A DNA stretch of 64,000 bases, taken from assembly GCF_009497155.1 (NCBI RefSeq), contig NZ_WINI01000004.1, positions 372,001 to 436,000 on the forward strand, read 5' to 3'. This document shows positions 1 to 7,967 of this stretch, piece after piece. Source of the DNA: Glaciimonas soli (lineage in GTDB: Bacteria; Pseudomonadota; Gammaproteobacteria; Burkholderiales; Burkholderiaceae_D). The notes beneath the pieces were generated by a model. It was not told the DNA's origin, searched no databases, and worked only from the letters and a program-made list of their open reading frames with translations. The first letter of the stretch is position 1. Every line of letters begins with the position of its first letter. The position numbers and the translations under genes are program-made.

Positions 1-978
1 TACGCCGATAACTTCTCCCACCGACCAGGCAGCAGTCAGGCAGACCACGATGGTCGCTACCAGCGCACCGCCGCTGAGACCGACGGCGAAAACGATGCGT
101 CCGAATGTATTTCCCAGCACAGCCGTAAACGCCTCAGCGATCTGCGGCACATTTTCCAGACCGGTACCGTGCTGACCAAGTGATGCCGCCGCAGCTACCA
201 ACACCGCAGCCTGCAATGTCTGACACAAGATTGCGCCAAACAAGGTCTCATATCGGGCGACTTTCAAATGCTTCAGCGACAAGCCTTTATCAATCAATGC
301 CGACTGCTGATAGAACATTGTCCAGGGCATGATGCTGGTACCCAGATTAGCAGCCAGAAGATAAAGATAGCGACTATCGCCCAATGGCATTTTCTGCATC
401 TGATCCAGCATCTGTCCGGTATCGGGATGCGCTTTCCAAGCAACGAACAGGAAAGCCAGTCCGAACAAACCCAAAAGAATCGCGATTCGTTCAACCGAGC
501 GATAAGAGCCGGTCCATGTCATCACGAAGATCAGTATGACAATCAGTGCAATGGTTTGCCAAATGGGGACGCCGAATAATTGCCCGACGCCGGCAAGGCC
601 GCTCATTTGCGTCAGCAATGCGCCGAAACAGCTAATGAGTAAAATTGCCATCGACAAAAAAGCCATGCCGCGCCCGAAGCGCAGACGTATCAATTCGCCG
701 TATCCCTTTCCCGTACCGAGACCGAGCCTGACAGTCAGCTCCTGGGCCATGAATAACAATGGAATAGCAAGAAATTGCAGCAGTAACAGACGATAGCCCC
801 ACTCGGCACCGCTTTGCGCGGCCGTAATGACGCTGCCAGCTTCTGTGTCGGCAAGCATGACGACCAGACCTGGACCGACGGTAGCAGCGATACGCCAGAA
901 TCGGGTCGCCCTCCCGCCACCAGCCATCATCCGGATCGGCGACTTCGTTCGCTGTGCTTGCTCAGTGCTTGTATCCAC
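1..978 (-). CDS. Nramp-superfamily divalent metal transporter (5' part, truncated by window edge)
   Basis: An uninterrupted frame of 326 codons runs from a GTG at 978 off the left edge, so the C-terminus is missing. A GAGG ribosome-binding site sits 7 bases upstream of the GTG; an in-frame ATG at 930 is the alternative start. The protein is strongly hydrophobic with at least seven or eight membrane segments, and the TM1 region (GPGLVVMLADTEAGS, residues 35-49) and TM6 region (GTSIMPW, 213-219) align by eye with Nramp proteins. The classical metal-ligand motifs DPGN and MPH are replaced by DTEAGS and MPW, so the substrate may differ from Mn/Fe. It is an inner-membrane carrier by family. Function beyond cation transport is inference. 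Confidence 0.8.
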   Translation of the reverse strand, partial: MDTSTEQAQRTKSPIRMMAGGGRATRFWRIAATVGPGLVVMLADTEAGSVITAAQSGAEWGYRLLLLQFLAIPLLFMAQELTVRLGLGTGKGYGELIRLRFGRGMAFLSMAILLISCFGALLTQMSGLAGVGQLFGVPIWQTIALIVILIFVMTWTGSYRSVERIAILLGLFGLAFLFVAWKAHPDTGQMLDQMQKMPLGDSRYLYLLAANLGTSIMPWTMFYQQSALIDKGLSLKHLKVARYETLFGAILCQTLQAAVLVAAAASLGQHGTGLENVPQIAEAFTAVLGNTFGRIVFAVGLSGGALVATIVVCLTAAWSVGEVIGV

Positions 979-1030
979 GCTAAAGCCTCGTAACTGATTG
1001 AATTATTGGCGACAAATAAATTTCATCTCC

Positions 1031-1165
1031 GTCATTCCTGCGAGCGTTGGAAGCCATGTTGCTTAGCTCAACAAGCCTGGATATAAATCTCCCCAATTTG
1101 GATTGGATAAGTCAACACGATGTTAGCGTAGTTTTGGATTTCGTAAAATGGATACGCGCGAATGA
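1031..1165. repeat. decayed copy of a MITE-like palindromic repeat
   Basis: The segment shares blocks in the same order with 46328-46500: GTCATTCC-GCG, then CCATGTTGCTTAG, then AACAAGC, then CAACA-GATGT-A-CGT, then TCGTAAAATGGAT. The right arm is degenerate, so this copy looks inactive. It lies between the Nramp and phosphodiester glycosidase genes and contains no convincing ORF. Confidence 0.55.
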
Positions 1166-1171
1166 TAGTTA

Positions 1172-1942
1172 TTACTTTTTTTTCTTGGTGGCGGCAATCA
1201 AAACACCAAAATCGGGGCCGATTTCGGCATCTTCTCCTGGGTACATGCGGGAGATGCTGCCGTCGAGATAAAGTGCATCGGTACAGCTAATCTTATCCCG
1301 TAAAAACTGTGCAAATTCGTAAAAATTGACGGGTTCACGCGCGATTGCCAGCACAACGTCGTGCGGCGACGTAATGCAGACCGCATTGCGAATCAAGCGA
1401 TTGTCCGATGCCGCAGAAAACGTTGCATTGATTTTCCCATTCTGCAGCAGCAGCGGTCCCGATTGGGTCGCGTACAGCACACCCGGTAGTAACGCGTCGC
1501 GCTCGGCAGCAAAGCGGTCGGTATCGATGATCTCAGCCTTCTTATCGCGTATCAGGAAAATACCGTTCGGCTGTATATAGAAATTGCCATAGGCATTCTT
1601 GCGCACGTTCAATTGACGCTGCGTTACGCCATTCTCGATATACAGTCCCAGCGGTCGATAGTCTTGTTGGTAGATACCGGCATTGGTTGCGCACACGACG
1701 TCTTCTCCTTGCGCATGCAACCAGGTTTGCAATCGGGAGAATCTGCCAAGCAGCAGTTTATTGTCGTCTTTCCAAAACATCCGCACCGTGTCGCGCAGCA
1801 GATCGATCTTACAGACGCTGACCATCAGGTTGGGACTGTTGTATACGATCAATTCTGCGCCACTGGCCCGGCTCGCTGTGAGCGCCAGAAAGCCACAAAA
1901 AAATAAGCTGTTCAGGCTCAAATAACGTCTGTTCGATTTCAT
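1172..1942 (-). CDS. secreted phosphodiester glycosidase family protein (DUF2233/NAGPA-like)
   Basis: 256 residues from the ATG at 1942; a longer TTG start at 1972 is possible but less likely. The N-terminus has a positively charged start and a hydrophobic signal peptide ending near SRASGAE, so the product is probably periplasmic. Family hallmarks in order are the TNAGIY block followed by PLGLYIENG, the YGNFYIQPNGIF segment, the QSGPLLLQNGK block and the DGSISRMYP block. The family is related to the mammalian enzyme that uncovers mannose-6-phosphate and to bacterial YigE-type proteins; members are thought to cleave phosphodiester-linked sugars, but the substrate here is unknown. The C-terminus ends in four lysines. 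It stands alone with no clear operon partner. Confidence 0.75.
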   Translation of the reverse strand: MKSNRRYLSLNSLFFCGFLALTASRASGAELIVYNSPNLMVSVCKIDLLRDTVRMFWKDDNKLLLGRFSRLQTWLHAQGEDVVCATNAGIYQQDYRPLGLYIENGVTQRQLNVRKNAYGNFYIQPNGIFLIRDKKAEIIDTDRFAAERDALLPGVLYATQSGPLLLQNGKINATFSAASDNRLIRNAVCITSPHDVVLAIAREPVNFYEFAQFLRDKISCTDALYLDGSISRMYPGEDAEIGPDFGVLIAATKKKK

Positions 1943-2009
1943 TAAATTGATTGTTCTGTGCGTGGTAAGCAATACTACAATACTAAATAAGCAATTAAAA
2001 AAATACCGC

Positions 2010-2080
2010 CATCATCCTCGCGAACGCGGGGATCCAAGTTGTGTAAGATGAATTCCCGCGTCCACGGGAATGACGAGGGT
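2010..2080. repeat. REP-like double palindrome
   Basis: Two adjacent hairpins are visible: CCTCGCG-aa-CGCGGGG (about 2016-2031) and ATTCCCG...CGGGAAT (about 2052-2071). The whole unit is bounded by an inverted CCTCG/CGAGG pair. The arms match the other TTCCCGC/GCGGGAA palindromes in this window. Confidence 0.65.
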
Positions 2081-2187
2081 GTTTTCAAAAAAAATTTTTG
2101 GTCCTTCGTTACGTTAATGCAAAGTTAAAAAAATAAAGCCTAAATAAATAGGCTTTGTAATGCAATTTTTTGCAATGCTACAGTTTT

Positions 2188-2427
2188 CTAAGTCTTCGAA
2201 GCCCCATTCTTCCACAATCGAGGCCCGCCATCGCCGTAACGGTCGTCAAAGCGCTTTAACAACGCCTCGCATCCAGCATCCGATAGCCAAAGGTAAGTGT
2301 CGCCTTTTTCGATTGTTGCGTATTGCTCACCCGCTTTCGCAAGGTCATCGGAGATATGAAAATCCTGAACCCATTTGTCTTCTTGTTGTTTTTTTACTAT
2401 ATCAACAGTCGATAATGCTTTCGTCAT
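2188..2427 (-). CDS. small hypothetical protein
   Basis: 79 residues, charged and soluble-looking, without a signal peptide or membrane segment. I do not recognise the family. The case for a real gene is a strong AGAGGAGAG ribosome-binding site 4-5 bases upstream of the ATG and an isolated position with no better frame on the other strand. It contains several Trp and acidic residues (DKWVQDF, DTYLWLSD). The longer forward frame covering 2160-2591 has no ribosome-binding site and a composition typical of an antisense shadow. Confidence 0.55.
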   Translation of the reverse strand: MTKALSTVDIVKKQQEDKWVQDFHISDDLAKAGEQYATIEKGDTYLWLSDAGCEALLKRFDDRYGDGGPRLWKNGASKT

Positions 2428-2885
2428 TTCACTCTCCTCTGGTCAGCAATGTAATGAGAGACAACTCGCTCGGGCAGCAATGGATTAAGTCAATGTCACG
2501 AACCAGTCATAATAATGATGAGTTTATCCTCTCTGGAATTTACTTGTATTTTTTCTGCAGACTAATTTCTGATCCGCTCAACAAAATCTGAAATAGTTTC
2601 CACCCTGACAAAAATCCATACGCTCTCCGAATCACTCTGCGTCAATTTGCTTACATAACGTGGTGAGCAATACTACGTTACAAATATCCCCTCCCTAGTT
2701 ACAAAAGTGTTCTCGTGGCAATAAGCAGCTTACATGTGGCAGGTTTAATAGAGTCTCTGTGGGACAAAGTTTAAGCACTGTAGGACTTATGCATGTGCCC
2801 CAGCAAGGCGTGCCGTGCGGCAAGTAGGCACAACGCCGCTGGGGCGGTTTTGCGTAAATCCACATTCATGTAAAAGGTTGGCGTC
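2428..2885. other. intergenic region upstream of the efflux operon
   Basis: No gene is visible. The region must hold the promoter for the small leftward gene and the promoter and leader of the macA operon. A perfect 6-bp inverted repeat, TAACGT (2656-2661) and ACGTTA (2675-2680), encloses GGTGAGCAATACT. The sequence GTGGT-AGCAATACTAC recurs at 1962-1978 with one mismatch. A strong hairpin lies at 2797-2845. Confidence 0.5.
2797..2845 (+). promoter_or_regulatory. strong hairpin in the leader of the macA operon
   Basis: The arms GCCCCAGC (2797-2804) and GCTGGGGC (2838-2845) pair perfectly, and inner segments GGCGTGCC and GGCACAACGCC extend the stem with small bulges. It ends 40 bases before the macA GTG. 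There is no proper T-run after it (GGTTTTGCG), so it is a leader structure, attenuator or protein site more likely than a simple terminator. Confidence 0.45.
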
Positions 2886-4307
2886 GTGAGTAAAGAAAAT
2901 TTGAGTCGGGTAGCTAAGCCTTATCTACAACGCTATCTGCTCCGAAAAGCCGGGCTTTGGGTGGTAGTCATATTGTTACTGGCAGCTGTAGGTTTTACTT
3001 ATTATCAGTGGGCAAGTAACCGTGACAAACCGCATTTCGTCACTGCCGACGTGACTAAGGGTGATATTGAACGTTCAGTTAATGTCACTGGCTCCATCAA
3101 TCCGCGCGTCACCGTTCAGGTTGGCTCCTATGTATCGGGCACCATCAAATCACTGACTTGCGACTTCAACTCGCAAGTCAAAGCCGGGCAAATTTGCGCC
3201 AAGATAGACCCGTCCACTTTTCAGGTGGCCGTCGACCAAAATACCGCGCAATTAAATAGCGCCCGCGCGCAGTTGAACAAGGACGAATCGGCACTCGCTT
3301 ACGCGAAAGACGTGTTTGATCGTGATACCAAACTTCGCGCTGATGGCATCGTGGCGCAAGAGGTCCTCAATAACGATAAGAATGTCTATCAGCAAGCCAC
3401 GTCACAAATTGCGTTAGACAAAGCTGCCATCGTTGCGCAACAAGCATCGCTCAAATCGGCCATGGTCAATCTCGGTTACACCGACATCGTATCGCCGGTG
3501 ACTGGCACGGTGCTGACACGTAATGTCGATGTAGGACAAACGGTAGCTTCCAGCTTACAAACCCCGACCTTGTTTTTGATTGGTAAAGATCTGACCAAAA
3601 TGCAGGTCGATGCGAACGTTAGTGAAGCTGACGTTGGTCGCATCAAGGTTGATCAAGATGTTACGTTCTCGGTGCAGGCTTATCCCGATAAAACCTTTGA
3701 AGGAACGGTGAAGCAGATTCGCCGTGGGCCAATCACAGTACAAAATGTCGTTACTTACGATGTCGTGGTGTATGTCGATAATCCCGATTTACTGCTATTT
3801 CCCGGCATGACTGCTGATGCAGAAATTGTCACTGACTCACGTGAAGAAGTGTTGCAAGTCCCGCTTGCTGCAACCCGTTTTGTACCCGATCCAGCCGATA
3901 TTTCGGACTCAGAATTTCACTCAGGCGGTGGCGGCCGTCGGAGAAATCCGGATGGAACGCGTCCTGATCGTAGCACTGGGGATAGCACTGATCATTCGCA
4001 CAATAGCGCGCGTCAAAATGATCAGGCAGCGCAGGATAATCAAGAGGAAAATCCGCACCCGGCGTCTGCGAAGAAGCACGCCCGGGTTTGGGTACTGCGC
4101 GACGGCAAATTGCATCCAGTATGGATTACAACCGGTTTGGATGATGGCGAGTCGATCGAAGTAGTGGCTGGCAAATTGCAAGAGGGCGATAAGGTCATTA
4201 TCAAAGAAGTACATCCAACAGAGGCAAAAAGTGCACCGATGCAGTCGCCCTTGAATCAGACAGGACGACGCGGTGGCGGTATGGGGATGGGACGAGGACG
4301 ATCATGA
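2886..4307 (+). CDS. macA: MacA-type periplasmic efflux adaptor (HlyD/RND-MFP family)
   Basis: 473 residues from a GTG start preceded by AAAAGG at 2873. One membrane anchor is seen at residues 20-42, followed by the beta-barrel/lipoyl half (DVTKGDIERSVNVTGSINP), a helical hairpin around 95-190 rich in Gln/Ala/Asp, the second lipoyl half (YTDIVSPVTGTVL) and beta-barrel repeats. It should bridge the inner-membrane MacB with the outer-membrane factor encoded downstream. Two oddities: a low-complexity insert rich in Gly, Arg, Asp, His and Asn at about 348-395, inside the membrane-proximal region, and a Gly/Met/Arg C-terminal tail. The macB start overlaps its stop by 4 bases. Drug, peptide or siderophore export is possible; the substrate cannot be read from sequence. 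Confidence 0.88.
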   Translation: MSKENLSRVAKPYLQRYLLRKAGLWVVVILLLAAVGFTYYQWASNRDKPHFVTADVTKGDIERSVNVTGSINPRVTVQVGSYVSGTIKSLTCDFNSQVKAGQICAKIDPSTFQVAVDQNTAQLNSARAQLNKDESALAYAKDVFDRDTKLRADGIVAQEVLNNDKNVYQQATSQIALDKAAIVAQQASLKSAMVNLGYTDIVSPVTGTVLTRNVDVGQTVASSLQTPTLFLIGKDLTKMQVDANVSEADVGRIKVDQDVTFSVQAYPDKTFEGTVKQIRRGPITVQNVVTYDVVVYVDNPDLLLFPGMTADAEIVTDSREEVLQVPLAATRFVPDPADISDSEFHSGGGGRRRNPDGTRPDRSTGDSTDHSHNSARQNDQAAQDNQEENPHPASAKKHARVWVLRDGKLHPVWITTGLDDGESIEVVAGKLQEGDKVIIKEVHPTEAKSAPMQSPLNQTGRRGGGMGMGRGRS

Positions 4308-6418
4308 TAACGGCAGCAAAGCCAGATAGCGGGCTCCATGAGTCCGCTGATCTGGTGATCGATGTTCAAAATCTGACCCGCACTTATCAAGTCGGATCAC
4401 AAGAAGTGCATGCCTTGCGCGGCGTGAGCTTTAGCATAGAACGCGGCGAGTTTGTCGCCATTATGGGCGCATCTGGCTCCGGTAAGTCTACGCTGATGAA
4501 CCTGATTGGTTGTCTTGACCAAACGACCGGTGGTACTTATTTGCTGGAAGGCGTGGATGTTGCCAAATTAGATGAACAAGCACTGGCAAAAATACGCAGT
4601 CATCGGGTTGGCTTTGTGTTTCAGAGTTTCAATCTGCTGCCACGTACCACTGCCGCCGAAAATGTGTCGCTTCCGTTATTTTATTCGGGGCAGTTAGCCG
4701 ATAGCGAAGAAAGGGTCAAACAGACGCTCACGCTATTGGGTTTGGGCGACCGACTCAATAATCGCCCCAATCAACTGTCTGGCGGACAGCAACAGCGGGT
4801 AGCGCTGGCGCGCGCGCTGATTAATAATCCTGCCATTTTGCTGGCCGATGAGCCAACCGGTAATCTGGATTCAGCGACCGCGAACGAAATTATGAGTTTG
4901 CTGCAAAAACTCAATCGTGAAAACGGTCTGACCATTATTCTGGTCACGCATGAACAGGAAATGGCCGATTTCGCTGATCGCACCATTACTCTACGCGACG
5001 GGTTGATGCTGTCTGATGTTCGAAAATCGGCAGTAAAAAATACCAGCCAACGTGTCATCACAAATATTGCACCAGCTGCCGCATCGTCCAAATTAAGCTT
5101 CACCGAAGTGCTGTCGTTTCTGATGATGGTCTGCGTTGCTGCGTTAAGCGCCATTGGTCGTAACAAATTGCGTTCGGCACTGACCATGCTCGGTATTTTT
5201 ATCGGTGTGTGCGCGTTGATTATTATGCTGGCAGTTGGTGAAGGTGCGCGTGCAGCAGTGCAAGAGCAACTGAAAAGTCTCGGAACTGATTTACTGATTG
5301 TCTTGCCGGGCTCGACTCGCGGCGGCGGTGTGCGCGGTGGTTCGGGTAGCGCATCTTCGCTCAAAGTCGCGGACGGCGAGGCGATTCTGGCAGAAAATTC
5401 AGCCGTGGGTGCTGTCGCTTACGTGAATCGCCAATCCGCACAGGTAGAGAACGGTGACGAGAACTGGTCCACCAGCGTGCAAGGTGTTACGCCGAGCTAT
5501 TTGACGATACGCAATTGGGCACTCTCAGCAGGCAGACTGATCAGCGACGAAGATGAGCGCGATGGTAAAGCGGTCTGTATTCTGGGGCAAACCGTGGTCG
5601 ACAATCTATTTGGTGACGGTCAGAATCCCATTGGCGCCACCGTGATTGTGAAGAATGTGCCGATGGAAGTGATCGGCGTGTTGGCAGTCAAAGGCCATGC
5701 CGCTTCCGGCCAGGATCAGGACGATGTGGCGTTGATTCCATTTCACACATCGCAAGTCCGTGTGCTGGGCGTGTCGCAACCATCAACCAGCATGACCCAA
5801 GGCAGTACGGTGTATCCGGCACCGCCTAATCCATTCAACATTCAACCGAAGTTACAGGGTTTTGTGCAAACCATGTATGTCCAGGCACGCAGCCCGGAAT
5901 TGGTAAAAACGGCCTTGCAGCAAGTCACCCAAACGCTGGAGCGACGGCATCGTATCAAACCCGATCATGATGATGATTTCAGCGTCCGCGATCTCACTGA
6001 AATTGCCGAAGTGGCGGATCAAAACAGTCGCGTCATGGAGTTATTACTTGCCGCTATTGCCTCAATTTCCCTGATCGTCGGCGGAATTGGCATCATGAAT
6101 ATTTTGCTGGTCTCAGTCACGGAACGTACGCGCGAAATCGGTATCCGCATGGCCATAGGCGCGAAGCGATCTCATGTATTGCTGCAATTTCTGATGGAAG
6201 CAACGCTATTGAGCCTGATTGGCGGTGGCATTGGGGTATTAGCGGGTATTGCGGGCTCCCAGATCATCGCCAAAGTCGCCCACTGGCCTACCCTGCTACA
6301 TACCAGTGTGATTGTTGGCGCATTTTGCTTCTCTGCGGCCATTGGCATGTTTTTCGGATTTTATCCTGCGCGCAAGGCGTCTCTTCTCAACCCTATTGAT
6401 GCGCTACGTTATGAATAA
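4304..6418 (+). CDS. macB: MacB-type ABC transporter (ATPase plus FtsX-like permease)
   Basis: 704 residues, longer than the roughly 650 of E. coli MacB. The N-terminal ABC domain shows Walker A GASGSGKST, signature LSGGQQQRVALARAL and Walker B ILLADEPTGNLDS within the first 180 residues. A linker leads to the first membrane helix near residue 270 (SFLMMVCVAALSAI), a large periplasmic domain with Gly/Ser-rich start, and three C-terminal helices ending with the ERTREIGIRMAIGAKR motif of the FtsX family. This topology marks a mechanotransmission ABC exporter that drives transport through MacA and an outer-membrane channel. It overlaps macA by 4 bases and the next gene by 8, so the three are translationally coupled. 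Confidence 0.92.
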   Translation: MITAAKPDSGLHESADLVIDVQNLTRTYQVGSQEVHALRGVSFSIERGEFVAIMGASGSGKSTLMNLIGCLDQTTGGTYLLEGVDVAKLDEQALAKIRSHRVGFVFQSFNLLPRTTAAENVSLPLFYSGQLADSEERVKQTLTLLGLGDRLNNRPNQLSGGQQQRVALARALINNPAILLADEPTGNLDSATANEIMSLLQKLNRENGLTIILVTHEQEMADFADRTITLRDGLMLSDVRKSAVKNTSQRVITNIAPAAASSKLSFTEVLSFLMMVCVAALSAIGRNKLRSALTMLGIFIGVCALIIMLAVGEGARAAVQEQLKSLGTDLLIVLPGSTRGGGVRGGSGSASSLKVADGEAILAENSAVGAVAYVNRQSAQVENGDENWSTSVQGVTPSYLTIRNWALSAGRLISDEDERDGKAVCILGQTVVDNLFGDGQNPIGATVIVKNVPMEVIGVLAVKGHAASGQDQDDVALIPFHTSQVRVLGVSQPSTSMTQGSTVYPAPPNPFNIQPKLQGFVQTMYVQARSPELVKTALQQVTQTLERRHRIKPDHDDDFSVRDLTEIAEVADQNSRVMELLLAAIASISLIVGGIGIMNILLVSVTERTREIGIRMAIGAKRSHVLLQFLMEATLLSLIGGGIGVLAGIAGSQIIAKVAHWPTLLHTSVIVGAFCFSAAIGMFFGFYPARKASLLNPIDALRYE

Positions 6419-7889
6419 ACATCGGAATAAACTTGCACCCACCAAACTAGTATTGCTAGCCATCGCAGCAGGCCTTGCCGGTTGCACTGTCGGGCCGGAC
6501 TTCGTGCGTCCGGCAGCGCCAAATTTCAGTTCTTACGACAACGATCAGACGCCTGCCGCGACATCGACACAAAACGCAACTTCACCTGTCGCACTAGGGC
6601 AAACCTTGCCTGCGCAATGGTGGGAACTGTTTCGTACACCGGCGTTAACGGAAGTGCTTAATCAGGCCATAGGCGCCAATCAAACCTTGGTCGCTGCGCG
6701 TGCAACGCTGGCCCAAGCACAAGAGACTATCGTACAGGCGCGTTCAACCTGGTACCCTACTGTCAGCATTGGCGCATCTGCCGGAAGAAGTATCATCGGT
6801 TCCGGCACCAATCAATTTACACAAGGCCAAAGCTTTAACCAGTTTTCACTGGGTCCATCCGTCAGCTATACCTTTGACATAGCCGGACAAACCGCGCGCA
6901 CCGTAGAACAAGCCAAAGCCAACGCGGAAAATCAACACTATCAATTAGCAGCGGCCTATTTGACGCTCACCAGTTCTGCTGTGACACAAGCCATCACCCT
7001 GGCTGTCACGCAGAAACTACTCACCACGACGGAAGAGCTGATCAGGAACGACGAGAAAAATCTGGAGCTGGTGCAGAAATCATTCCTTATCGGCACCGCT
7101 GCGCAAACCGACGTACTGACAGCGCAATCGCAACTTGAGAATGATCGCACGCAACTACCCGCATTGCATCAACAGCTGAGTGTCGCCCGCCATGCATTGG
7201 CAGTATTGGTAGGGCAAGCGCCATCGCAATGGCACACACCCGATTTTGATTTTGATACTTTCAAGATGCCCGATACGCTACCCGTCAGCCTGCCATCCGA
7301 ATTGGTGCGTCAACGTCCTGATATTCTGTCCGCAGAAGCACTATTGCACGCCGACAGCGCTGCCATCGGCATCGCTACGGCACAACTCTATCCGAGCTTG
7401 ACCTTGTCGTTATCAGACACCTACCAATCGACAATACTTAACCAGTTACTCACCAACGCCAGCAAAGCATTAGGTGCATCCACTGACGGCAATTGGACCT
7501 TGTTTCAGGGCGGTTCGCTACAGTCACAAAAACGTGCTGCGGTTGATGCTTACAACGCACAATTGGCCATCTATCGCCAAACAGTTTTAGTCGCATTTGG
7601 TCAGGTCGCCGATGCATTGCGTGCGATCGACAATGATGCGGAGTCACTACGATTGTCACAAAATGCATTACAGATTTCGACCACATCGCTGCGCCTGCAA
7701 CGGGCCAGCTACAGCGCTGGAAAATCTAATGTCTTGCAGTTGATCACTGCAGAAAATTCTTACGCGCAAGCGAGTATGAATTACGTTCGCGTGCAAGGGC
7801 AGCGGTTGCAAGATTGCGTTACGTTGTTTGCGGCGCTGGGAGGGAATTGGCAGGCTAAAGAAGGAATAGGTTTATCGGCTGATAAGTAA
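6411..7889 (+). CDS. outer-membrane efflux lipoprotein (NodT/OprM family)
   Basis: 492 residues from the ATG at 6411, which overlaps the macB stop by 8 bases. The N-terminus is a lipoprotein signal with lipobox LAGC (Cys25) followed by TVGPDFVRPAAP, typical of RND-type outer-membrane factors. Two OEP repeats follow, with alternating long amphipathic helices (for example residues 85-120 and 215-270) and the conserved SELVRQRPDILSAEALLHAD block. It should form the trimeric outer-membrane channel of the MacAB system. An upstream in-frame start at 6312 would lie deep inside macB and is rejected because it lacks the signal peptide position. This is the last gene of the operon. Confidence 0.9.
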   Translation: MNKHRNKLAPTKLVLLAIAAGLAGCTVGPDFVRPAAPNFSSYDNDQTPAATSTQNATSPVALGQTLPAQWWELFRTPALTEVLNQAIGANQTLVAARATLAQAQETIVQARSTWYPTVSIGASAGRSIIGSGTNQFTQGQSFNQFSLGPSVSYTFDIAGQTARTVEQAKANAENQHYQLAAAYLTLTSSAVTQAITLAVTQKLLTTTEELIRNDEKNLELVQKSFLIGTAAQTDVLTAQSQLENDRTQLPALHQQLSVARHALAVLVGQAPSQWHTPDFDFDTFKMPDTLPVSLPSELVRQRPDILSAEALLHADSAAIGIATAQLYPSLTLSLSDTYQSTILNQLLTNASKALGASTDGNWTLFQGGSLQSQKRAAVDAYNAQLAIYRQTVLVAFGQVADALRAIDNDAESLRLSQNALQISTTSLRLQRASYSAGKSNVLQLITAENSYAQASMNYVRVQGQRLQDCVTLFAALGGNWQAKEGIGLSADK

Positions 7890-7916
7890 GCCCAATTAGC
7901 CCATTTGAAAATTGTC

Positions 7917-7942
7917 GTCGTTCCCGCCTGTGCGGGAACGGC
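7917..7942. repeat. REP-like palindrome
   Basis: GTTCCCGC (7920-7927), a 4-base loop and GCGGGAAC (7932-7939) form a perfect hairpin between the convergent efflux operon and methyltransferase gene. There is no T-run, so it is not a textbook terminator, but it could act as a transcript 3' end. Confidence 0.65.
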
Positions 7943-7967
7943 TGATATAAATTATATTGAACAGAGA

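Noticed and set aside
2160-2591. 143-codon forward frame
   Set aside because: It covers the better-supported leftward 2188-2427 gene, has no ribosome-binding site and a composition without domain features.
4771-5364. 197-codon reverse frame inside macB
   Set aside because: Antisense to intact macB codons; Ser/Ala/Arg-rich composition typical of a shadow frame.
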